DNA from: DASZZV01 sp035544835
Lineage (GTDB): Bacteria; Acidobacteriota; Thermoanaerobaculia; Gp7-AA8
Assembly (NCBI GenBank): GCA_035544835.1
Contig: DASZZV010000145.1
Span: forward strand, 1-5,247
Length of the DNA: 5,247 nt
Direction of reading: 5' to 3'
A program made the translations under genes and the position numbers. This document shows, in pieces, positions 1 to 5,222 of this stretch (position 1 is its first letter; every line of letters starts with the position of its first letter). Below the pieces are notes generated by a model, which had not been told where the DNA came from, did no database searches, and worked only from the letters and a program-made list of their open reading frames with translations.

Positions 1-768
1 GAGCTCGGCATCAGGCCTGCCCTCTGCATTGGAGTGTCGGGTGGCTCCTGGAATGCCGCCGCCGTGGCCGTGCACGCCGAGAAGCGGCTTCGGTTCTACT
101 GGAAGTCGTTCGCGCGCATGCCGCACTTCGACTTTCGAAACATTCTCCGCGAACACTCCCCCTACACCTTTCCGGCCATGCACGCCCGAACCTTCGCCCG
201 CTACGTCGGCGGGCGCGATCGGATTCGGGCTCCCGAATCTCTGCCGCTCTTCATCGGAGTCACCCGTCTTCGCGATCACACATTCGAAGCCATCGACGCC
301 CGCCAGGTCGACGATCCCCTTCAACTCATGCTGGCGTCCAACTACGTTCCTCCGTTCTACACGCACGCGCCACGAGTCAACGGTGAGCGCTACGGAGACG
401 GCGGCACCACGAACAATGTGCCCTACGAGAAAGCCTTCGCCGAGGGATGCGATGCCGTGGTTCTCATCAATCTGAAAGGCATCAGCGAAGGGGGGCTCTA
501 CCGCAACCCGCAGGATTTCGACCACGAGATCCACTCGTCCTTCCGCGATCGAGTCGTCGTCATCCGACCGCGGCACCGCGTACCTTTTGGCTTCACCGAA
601 AGCCGCTGGTCACGTTTCCAGGAAATGATTCAACTCGGGTACCTCCGAGGCCGCGAGGTTCTGCTCGGAGAACAGCACCCCGAGACGGACCTTCGGGCGC
701 GCCGTGTCTCGCCGTCGATTGCCATTCTCAGAACTGCCCGCAGAGTAAAAGCAGCTGTCGGTTTCTGA
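1..768 (+). CDS. Patatin-like phospholipase family protein, C-terminal part (5' end outside the window)
   Basis: Patatin-family proteins are serine lipid acyl hydrolases (phospholipase A/lysophospholipase type) that use a Ser-Asp dyad. The frame is open from the first base and gives 255 residues up to TGA 766-768. The nucleophile elbow GxSxG is visible as GVSGG, with Ser at window residue 13 (codon 37-39). The catalytic Asp sits in the DGG motif at window residue 133 (codon 397-399), preceded by the typical SNYVPPFYTHAPRVNG stretch. Both dyad residues are therefore present. The N-terminal glycine-rich oxyanion-hole segment and the real start codon lie upstream of the window, so no start is proposed; a GTG at 34-36 falls inside the nucleophile motif and cannot be the start. 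No transmembrane segment is evident in the visible part. The next gene begins 39 nt downstream on the same strand. The family call is firm; substrate and cellular location are unknown. Confidence 0.9.
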   Translation, partial: ELGIRPALCIGVSGGSWNAAAVAVHAEKRLRFYWKSFARMPHFDFRNILREHSPYTFPAMHARTFARYVGGRDRIRAPESLPLFIGVTRLRDHTFEAIDARQVDDPLQLMLASNYVPPFYTHAPRVNGERYGDGGTTNNVPYEKAFAEGCDAVVLINLKGISEGGLYRNPQDFDHEIHSSFRDRVVVIRPRHRVPFGFTESRWSRFQEMIQLGYLRGREVLLGEQHPETDLRARRVSPSIAILRTARRVKAAVGF

Positions 769-807
769 CGAAGCCGGTCCGGTACATCTTTTGTAAGCAG
801 TTTCGGC

Positions 808-1674
808 ATGATCAGATCCTGCTGCGTCACCTTTGCGATCGCTCTTACCACGGTCTCTCTGTTCGGTGCCGGCTGGAAATCCGTCGGGCCCGGCGTCGAC
901 TATCAGGAGTTCACCCCGAAAGCTCCCTTCACCTATCACGTGGCACGCATCGACCTCACCAGCGGCAAGATCCGGCCGATCGTCTCCTCGGAAACGGATC
1001 GCGGTCTCACCGTGTCCGGCTTCGCGTCGAAGCGGGAGGCCATCATCGCCGTCAACGGTGACTATTTCGATCCGCAGATGATGCCGATCGGCCTCACCAC
1101 AGGACCTTGCGGCCCCTGGAAAGCCCGCTCCAACGCATCGACCCGCAAGGAAGCAGTAGTCGCCGTGACAGCAAACAGGGCCGACATCCTCGAGCCGGGC
1201 GAGCAGGGCGGCGCGCCGCCCTCGTGGAGCGATCACGCCCTCTCAGGCTGGCCGGTCCTGGTGCGCGGCTGCAAGGCTCTGTCCGACGAGCTGCCGGGAA
1301 GCGCCTCCTTCACACGAGCACCGCACGCGCGGACCGCCGTTGGTCTCTCCGCTGATCACAAAACTCTCTTTCTCGTGGTGGTCGACGGACAGAAAGATGG
1401 CAGCGCCGGAGTGACGCTCCCCGACCTCGCCGCCTTCATGCGTCGCCGTCTGCATGTTTGCGAGGCCGTGAATCTCGACGGCGGCGGCTCTTCGGCGATG
1501 TCGATCCAAAACAAGCTGGTCACCGCGCCCACCGAGGGCGCCGAGCGTCCGGTGGCGAATCACCTGGGAATCATCCTGGCGAAAGACTACGACGGCTGTC
1601 CTGAGTCCTCCACCCTGCAAGAGCCTTCGACGACAACGGCCGAGCGGGCACGTCCGCCGCTTCCAGCCCCGTAG
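808..1674 (+). CDS. Secreted phosphodiester glycosidase family protein (NAGPA-type domain)
   Basis: The 288-residue protein matches the phosphodiester glycosidase family, named for the mammalian enzyme that uncovers mannose-6-phosphate by removing GlcNAc from a phosphodiester. Bacterial members are linked to surface polysaccharides, but their substrates are mostly unknown. Residues 1-21 form a hydrophobic signal peptide ending LFGA, with likely cleavage near residue 21. Family motifs follow in order: AVNGDYFD (81-88), ARTAVG (around R175), VVDGQ (D193), NLDGGGSSAM (222-231) and RPVANHLGI (from R247). The domain ends near residue 262. The remaining tail is rich in Ser, Thr, Pro and Glu, and its last few codons and the TAG stop lie in the repeat that follows. 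ATG 808 is the only sensible start, because no ATG, GTG or TTG lies in frame between the upstream stop and it. The Shine-Dalgarno is weak. It is probably co-transcribed with the patatin gene. The family call is strong; the substrate is unknown. Confidence 0.88.
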   Translation: MIRSCCVTFAIALTTVSLFGAGWKSVGPGVDYQEFTPKAPFTYHVARIDLTSGKIRPIVSSETDRGLTVSGFASKREAIIAVNGDYFDPQMMPIGLTTGPCGPWKARSNASTRKEAVVAVTANRADILEPGEQGGAPPSWSDHALSGWPVLVRGCKALSDELPGSASFTRAPHARTAVGLSADHKTLFLVVVDGQKDGSAGVTLPDLAAFMRRRLHVCEAVNLDGGGSSAMSIQNKLVTAPTEGAERPVANHLGIILAKDYDGCPESSTLQEPSTTTAERARPPLPAP

Positions 1675-1686
1675 GGGCGTTTGAGA

Positions 1687-1709
1687 ATAGCCCAGCACGA
1701 AGTGCTGGG
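1687..1709 (+). repeat. REP-like hairpin, left outer copy, with ATAG foot
   Basis: A perfect 8-bp stem, CCCAGCAC (1691-1698) with GTGCTGGG (1702-1709), closes on the triloop GAA (1699-1701). ATAG (1687-1690) touches the 5' foot of the stem, the place where REP sequences carry a GTAG or GGAG tetranucleotide recognised by RAYT (TnpA-REP) enzymes. The inverted partner is at 1808-1830. Confidence 0.75.
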
Positions 1710-1732
1710 ATCGTCGCGCCAGGAAAGTATTT

Positions 1733-1784
1733 CGAGCCCCGGAGGGGCGTTTGAAGAGGCCTTCAATCGCCCCTCCGGGGCTCG
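1733..1784. repeat. Central 24-bp inverted repeat of the palindromic element
   Basis: Arms 1733-1756 and 1761-1784 pair over 24 positions with one T-T mismatch (1750/1767) around the four-base loop AGGC (1757-1760). Each arm also contains a smaller hairpin, GCCCC-GGA-GGGGC, at 1736-1748 and inverted at 1769-1781. The long stem could extrude as a cruciform or fold in RNA. It is followed by ACAACAAAA rather than a T-tract, so it does not look like an intrinsic terminator. Confidence 0.8.
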
Positions 1785-1807
1785 ACAACAAAATCGTGCG
1801 GAAGCTT

Positions 1808-1830
1808 CCCAGGACTTCGTCCTGGGCTAT
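1808..1830 (-). repeat. REP-like hairpin, right outer copy (inverted), with ATAG foot
   Basis: A perfect 8-bp stem, CCCAGGAC (1808-1815) with GTCCTGGG (1819-1826), closes on TTC (GAA on the minus strand). Read on the minus strand it is again preceded by ATAG (1830-1827). Compared with the left copy, one stem pair is swapped from C-G (1696/1704) to G-C (1813/1821), so local pairing is kept. Confidence 0.75.
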
Positions 1831-1863
1831 TCTCAAACGCCCCTACCGGGGCTTGCTGGAGCT

Positions 1864-1869
1864 TACTAT
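1864..1869 (+). promoter_or_regulatory. Possible -10 element for the oxidoreductase gene
   Basis: TACTAT matches the bacterial -10 consensus TATAAT at four of six positions and lies just past the repeat. A transcript starting about 7 bases downstream would begin at or near GTG 1876, giving a leaderless or nearly leaderless message. That would fit the poor Shine-Dalgarno here: GGAG at 1858-1861 is 14 nt from the start, which is far. I see no convincing -35 element at 1841-1846. This is only a weak candidate. Confidence 0.15.
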
Positions 1870-1875
1870 AGCCAG

Positions 1876-3312
1876 GTGAACAGCGATCACGATGTAGTCA
1901 TCGTCGGCTCAGGACCGAATGGTTTTGCGACGGGTATCACAATGGCGCGAGCGGGGTTGCGCGTCGTGATCGTCGAAGCGAGTGACACCACAGGCGGCGG
2001 AATGCGATCCGCTGAGCTGACCCTGCCCGGTTTCATTCATGACATCTGCTCAGCCATTCATCCGACCGCGCTTTCCTCGCGCTTCTTCCGTAGCATCCCT
2101 CTGGAAAAGTTCGGACTGGAGTGGATCGACCCCGAGTATCCGCTCGCCCACGCCCTCACGCCCGATCATGCCGTAGTCATGCAGCGATCCGTCGTCGCGA
2201 CCGCTGAGCGGCTGGGGAAAGACGGGCCGTCCTATCGACGGCTATTCGAGCCACTGCTGAAAAACCCTGTCGAGCTCTTTGATGGCCTCCTGTCCCCTCT
2301 CAAATTCCCTGACCATCCGCTGCAGCTGGCGCGATTCGGATTCCACGGGCTGCAATCGGCGACGATGCTGGCGCGACGCTTTACTGGTGATGACGCCCGA
2401 GCTCTCTTTGCAGGGTGTGCCGCCCATGCCATCCTGCCGCTCGAGAGCGCTGCCACCGCTTCCTTCGGCCTCGTACTGGCGCTGGGCGGCCATGCTTTCG
2501 GGTGGCCATGCGCGCGGCGAGGATCGCAGTCGATCGCCAACGCTCTCGAAGCCTATTACCGCGAGCTTGGAGGCGAGATCGTGACGTCACACCGCGTCAC
2601 CGATCTGAAGCAATACGCCGGAGCTCGCGCCATTCTTCTCGACCTCACGCCGAAGCAGATCGTCACCATTGCGAAGGATGAGCTGCCCGATGCGTATCGA
2701 CGCCGGCTGGAGCGCTATCGCTACGGCCCCGGCGTTTTCAAAGTCGACTGGGCGCTGAGTGACCCGATCCCCTGGCGCGATCCGGAGTGTTTGAAAGCGG
2801 CCACAGTCCATGTCGGCGGAACATTCGAGGAGGTAGCGATTTCCGAAAGGGATGCCTGGGCTGGCATAGTCGGGGAAAAACCGTTCGTGCTCGTGGTGCA
2901 GCAAAGCCTCTTCGATCCGACTCGCGCACCAGCCGGAAAGCACACCGGCTGGGCGTACTGCCACGTGCCGAATGGATGCACCGAGGACATGACCGAGCGC
3001 ATTGAAAAACAGATCGAGCGATTCGCGCCTGGCTTCCGGCAAACCATTCTCGCGAAACATATCCTCTCTCCGGCTGGCCTGGAAACCCACAACGAAAACT
3101 ACGTCGGCGGCGACATTGCCGGCGGATCCACCGAGCTCGGTCAGCTTTTTGCGCGTCCCGTTCTTCGACTCGATCCCTACTCCACGCCGAACCCGAGGTT
3201 GTTCATCTGCTCGAGCTCCACGCCGCCGGGAGGGGGCGTTCACGGGATGTGCGGATACTTCGCCGCCAGCTCTGCGCTCAGGAAGGTGTTCCAGAAGCGA
3301 CCCGATTTCTGA
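1876..3312 (+). CDS. FAD-dependent oxidoreductase, phytoene desaturase/PYROXD2-like (NAD(P)/FAD-dependent)
   Basis: The 478-residue flavoprotein belongs to the phytoene dehydrogenase-related superfamily and is closest in style to PYROXD2-like enzymes of unknown substrate. The N-terminal Rossmann fold has VGSGPNG (residues 10-16, GxGxxG) and an acidic residue ending the second strand (E34 in VVIVEAS), followed by the glycine-rich GGGMR segment. Near the C-terminus, NENYVGGDI (406-414) and SSSTPPGGGVHGMCG (446-460) correspond to the conserved second FAD-contacting region. There is no signal peptide or membrane helix. I chose GTG 1876 because the next in-frame ATG lies beyond the FAD motif, and because the open frame back to TTG 1681 is translated repeat (65 codons). 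The TGA at 3310-3312 is 23 nt before the lipoprotein gene, suggesting an operon with it and the transporter. The superfamily call is firm. The reaction is not known; carotenoid/isoprenoid or other lipid-like substrates are possible. Confidence 0.88.
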   Translation: MNSDHDVVIVGSGPNGFATGITMARAGLRVVIVEASDTTGGGMRSAELTLPGFIHDICSAIHPTALSSRFFRSIPLEKFGLEWIDPEYPLAHALTPDHAVVMQRSVVATAERLGKDGPSYRRLFEPLLKNPVELFDGLLSPLKFPDHPLQLARFGFHGLQSATMLARRFTGDDARALFAGCAAHAILPLESAATASFGLVLALGGHAFGWPCARRGSQSIANALEAYYRELGGEIVTSHRVTDLKQYAGARAILLDLTPKQIVTIAKDELPDAYRRRLERYRYGPGVFKVDWALSDPIPWRDPECLKAATVHVGGTFEEVAISERDAWAGIVGEKPFVLVVQQSLFDPTRAPAGKHTGWAYCHVPNGCTEDMTERIEKQIERFAPGFRQTILAKHILSPAGLETHNENYVGGDIAGGSTELGQLFARPVLRLDPYSTPNPRLFICSSSTPPGGGVHGMCGYFAASSALRKVFQKRPDF

Positions 3313-3314
3313 GA

Positions 3315-3339
3315 GCATGGAGGGAAGGAGCTTCCATGC
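3315..3339 (+). promoter_or_regulatory. Ribosome binding site in a hairpin that pairs the start codon
   Basis: GCATGGAGG (3315-3323) pairs with CTTCCATGC (3331-3339): nine pairs, one of them a G-U wobble. The seven-base loop GAAGGAG (3324-3330) holds the strong Shine-Dalgarno AAGGAG at 3325-3330, five bases before ATG 3336. The start codon 3336-3338 is inside the 3' strand of the stem. The stem begins three bases after the stop codon of the oxidoreductase (3310-3312), so a terminating ribosome would be expected to melt it. This suggests translational coupling; the folding and its effect are inferred. Confidence 0.5.
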
Positions 3340-3836
3340 GCGCTCACTCTGGTGCCGCGGTAACGGTCGGTCTTCTCTGCTTCCTCGTAGCGTGCGCAAC
3401 GACTTCGAAACCAATTCCGACGAACGCGGCAGATGTCGAGCTCGTCCTCGATGGTTTTCATCGCGCGGCGTCGCTGGCCGATGAACGCGCCTATTTCGGC
3501 AGTCTGGCCAACTCCGCGATCTTCTTCGGCACCGACGCCTCGGAGCGCTGGTCTCGTGAGGATTTTCTGGCCTACGCTCATCCCTACTTCGAAAAAGGTA
3601 AGGGCTGGACGTTCACGCCGCGCGACCGTCATGTCTACTTCTCGCGGGACGGCCGTACCGCCTGGTTCGACGAACGGCTCGACAGCGCGTCGTATGGCGA
3701 GTGCCGCGGAACGGGCGTGCTCGAAAATCAGGGCACGGAGTGGAAGATTCAGCAGTACAACCTGACCATTCCTATCCCTAACGGACTGGCGAAAGAATTC
3801 GTGGCGAAAATCCGCGAGTCGGGAACGAAGAAATAG
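3336..3836 (+). CDS. Putative lipoprotein with SnoaL/NTF2-like fold
   Basis: The 166-residue protein begins with a short positive N-terminus and a hydrophobic stretch ending in the lipobox LVAC, with Cys20 as the likely lipidation site (CATTSKP follows). It is therefore probably anchored to a membrane on the outer face. The rest, about residues 32-145, reads as a SnoaL-like/nuclear transport factor 2 family domain: an opening helix (DVELVLDGFHRAASLADERAYF), then FFGTDASERWSREDFLAYAHPYF, and strands with WFDERLDS and GVLENQGTEWKIQQYNLTIPIPN. Such domains serve as small-molecule pockets or enzymes and are often of unknown role; no catalytic residues can be assigned here. ATG 3336 is supported by AAGGAG five bases upstream and by the lipobox position. 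The frame stays open upstream to 3249 but overlaps the oxidoreductase. The TAG shares its last base with the transporter start, so the two are likely made together. Confidence 0.82.
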   Translation: MRAHSGAAVTVGLLCFLVACATTSKPIPTNAADVELVLDGFHRAASLADERAYFGSLANSAIFFGTDASERWSREDFLAYAHPYFEKGKGWTFTPRDRHVYFSRDGRTAWFDERLDSASYGECRGTGVLENQGTEWKIQQYNLTIPIPNGLAKEFVAKIRESGTKK

Positions 3837-5086
3837 TGGATGCCACCGGAACGACACCACCTCCATTTTCCCGCCGCGCCGCAACGGTAGCCCTCGCTGT
3901 CCTCACCTTCATCAACCTCCTCAACTATCTCGACCGCTATGTAATCTCGGCACTGGTCGAGAGCCTCAAGAGATCGGAGCTCCAGCTCTCCGACGCCCAG
4001 CTCGGTAGTCTGTTCACAGGGTTCGTGATCGTCTATATGTTGACTTCCCCGCTTTTTGGGATTCTGGGAGACCGCCAACCGAGGCCTCGCTTCATCGCGC
4101 TGGGGGTATTCGTCTGGAGCATCGCCACCGCCCTGGGAGCGTTCGCCAGGAGCTACGCCACTCTTTTCCTGGCGCGGGCCGCCGTCGGCATCGGAGAGGC
4201 AGCGTATGCCACGATCGCACCTGCCCTGCTGGCCGACTTTTTCCCGATCGAAAAGAGAGGGCGCGTATTCGCCATCTTCTTCGCCGCGATTCCAATTGGT
4301 TCCGCAGCCGGCTACATCCTGGGCGGATTCATGGACCAGCATTACGGGTGGCGCAACGCCTTTCTTCTGGCCGGCGCTCCAGGAATCCTCCTGGCCTTCC
4401 TGGCCCTGACGCTGGTCGACCCTCCGCGCGGCGGCCAGGATAAAGAAACCTCACTGCACGAGCAGCGTTCCGTCCGCGAAACCTATGTCAGCCTTCTCGG
4501 CAACGGTACTTATGCGGCCACGGTCGCCGGCTATGCCGCCTACACCTTCGCGCTGGGCGCGGTGGCTTTCTGGATGCCAGCTTTTCTCGAGCGCATCCGA
4601 GGTGTGCCCCATCGAGAGGCTACTGTGCAGTTTGGCGCCATCGTTGTCATCACAGGGTTTGTCGGAACGTTTGCCGGCGGTTGGCTTGCTGATGCTCTGT
4701 TGAAGCGCTGGAAACAATCCTACCTCTGGGTTTCCGCCGTCAGCAGTCTGCTGGCAGCACCGGCAGCGCTGATCGCGTTCACGTCTCCGAATCGCCTCGT
4801 GTACATGACGGCCATCGCCGTCGCCGAGATATTGCTTTTCGCTTCGACCGGACCGATCAACTCGGCAATCGTGAATGTGGTCGCTCCTGACCTTCGCGCC
4901 ACTGCCGTCGCGACCTCGATTCTGGCGATTCACCTGTTCGGCGATGTCCCCTCTCCTCCAATGGTCGGCTACATCTCAGACCACAGCTCGCTGAGTCGCG
5001 CTTTCCTGATCATCCCTGTGGCCATCGTCGTTTCCGGGCTGGTCTGGGGCCTCACCGCCTGGAAACTGGAGAGAGTCACAGCGTAG
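3836..5086 (+). CDS. Spinster-type MFS transporter
   Basis: The 416-residue membrane protein shows about twelve hydrophobic segments in two six-helix halves, split by a charged cytoplasmic loop near residues 195-220 (DPPRGGQDKETSLHEQRS). Features typical of spinster-family MFS carriers are visible: NYLDRY at the end of TM1 (30-35), SDAQLGSLFTGF leading into TM2, motif A as GILGDRQPRPR (75-85, with D79), and RAAVGIGEAAY in TM4 (114-124, with R114 and E121). The family includes animal lipid exporters (sphingosine-1-phosphate, lysophospholipid), while bacterial substrates are mostly undefined. GTG 3836 starts on the last base of the lipoprotein TAG, and the Shine-Dalgarno is poor (GAAG 3827-3830), so translation probably depends on coupling to the upstream gene. 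The ATG at 3840 is in another frame. The length is normal for the family. The family call is strong; the substrate is unknown. Confidence 0.88.
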   Translation: MDATGTTPPPFSRRAATVALAVLTFINLLNYLDRYVISALVESLKRSELQLSDAQLGSLFTGFVIVYMLTSPLFGILGDRQPRPRFIALGVFVWSIATALGAFARSYATLFLARAAVGIGEAAYATIAPALLADFFPIEKRGRVFAIFFAAIPIGSAAGYILGGFMDQHYGWRNAFLLAGAPGILLAFLALTLVDPPRGGQDKETSLHEQRSVRETYVSLLGNGTYAATVAGYAAYTFALGAVAFWMPAFLERIRGVPHREATVQFGAIVVITGFVGTFAGGWLADALLKRWKQSYLWVSAVSSLLAAPAALIAFTSPNRLVYMTAIAVAEILLFASTGPINSAIVNVVAPDLRATAVATSILAIHLFGDVPSPPMVGYISDHSSLSRAFLIIPVAIVVSGLVWGLTAWKLERVTA

Positions 5087-5108
5087 GGACGGGCAGCTGC
5101 GCGTCGGG

Positions 5109-5145
5109 CACCGGGCGGAGCCCGGTGTGTGAGGCCCGGAGGGCC
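5109..5145. repeat. Two adjacent GGA-loop hairpins after the transporter gene
   Basis: CACCGGGC (5109-5116) pairs perfectly with GCCCGGTG (5120-5127) around GGA (5117-5119). Five bases later GGCCC (5133-5137) pairs with GGGCC (5141-5145) around GGA (5138-5140). They begin 22 nt after the transporter stop. Neither is followed by a T-tract, so they may protect the mRNA 3' end or belong to the same repeat family as the central element; a classical intrinsic terminator is not supported. Confidence 0.65.
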
Positions 5146-5154
5146 GCAGAGCTG

Positions 5155-5185
5155 GTAGCCAGTGGTGAGCGAAGCGAACCACTGG
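5155..5185 (+). repeat. REP-like hairpin with GTAG foot and GCGAAGC mini-hairpin tip
   Basis: CCAGTGGT (5159-5166) pairs perfectly with ACCACTGG (5178-5185). Inside are tandem G-A/A-G mismatches (5167/5177 and 5168/5176), then GC-GAA-GC (5169-5175). The tetranucleotide GTAG (5155-5158) touches the 5' foot of the stem, the hallmark position in REP sequences recognised by RAYT transposases. No T-tract follows. Assignment to a REP-like class is inferred from structure. Confidence 0.68.
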
Positions 5186-5222
5186 AAGACGTCACGAATC
5201 AATCATTTGCTTGAAGTTTCAC

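Larger units (their letters stand above)
1665..1853. repeat. Symmetric three-hairpin REP/BIME-like palindromic element
   Basis: The element is symmetric about 1758.5. Outer arms 1671-1710 and 1807-1846 are reverse complements over 40 bp with only two mismatches, and similarity continues to about 1665 and 1853 with a one-base indel. Each outer arm carries its own 8-bp hairpin (1691-1709 and 1808-1826), and a 24-bp inverted repeat (1733-1784) sits at the centre. The two spacers between blocks are each 22 bp but differ in sequence. The recurring unit AGCCCC-(GNA)-GGGGCG-TTTGA appears at 1665, at 1735, and inverted in the right half. No transposase gene lies in the window. The arrangement resembles bacterial interspersed mosaic elements, meaning inverted pairs of REP sequences; this is my inference from structure, not a match to a named family. 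No T-tract follows any stem, so a classical intrinsic terminator is unlikely. Confidence 0.82.

Noticed and set aside
1..6. GAGCTC (SacI site) at the left edge as a sign of a cloning junction
   Set aside because: It is in frame with the patatin coding sequence and can occur by chance; nothing else suggests a vector boundary.
447..1061. Plus-strand open frame spanning the patatin/glycosidase junction
   Set aside because: It overlaps two well-supported genes in another frame, and its Arg/Pro/Ser-rich translation is typical of frame-shadow sequence.
1733..1784. Intrinsic (Rho-independent) terminator
   Set aside because: The stem is strong, but no T-tract follows on either strand. The same holds for the hairpins at 5109-5185.
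1665..1853. CRISPR array or insertion sequence
   Set aside because: The repeats are inverted and hairpin-forming rather than direct repeats with unique spacers of regular length, and no transposase is encoded in the window.
1681..1875. N-terminal 65-codon extension of the oxidoreductase from TTG 1681
   Set aside because: It is translated palindromic repeat, mirrored on the other strand, and lies before the canonical N-terminal FAD-binding strand, which starts within ten residues of GTG 1876.
3249..3335. Upstream extension of the lipoprotein gene into the oxidoreductase
   Set aside because: It would bury the signal peptide and lipobox inside the protein and ignore the well-placed AAGGAG before ATG 3336.
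2587..3414. Long minus-strand open frame opposite the oxidoreductase gene
   Set aside because: It lies antisense to a clear FAD enzyme, shows no recognisable domain, and long antisense frames are expected in GC-rich coding sequence. The same applies to minus-strand frames at 610-1236, 1243-1836, 3240-3884, 3749-4342 and 4451-4933.
3836..3842. ATG at 3840 as the transporter start
   Set aside because: It is out of frame with the transporter; GTG 3836 is in frame and overlaps the upstream stop by one base.
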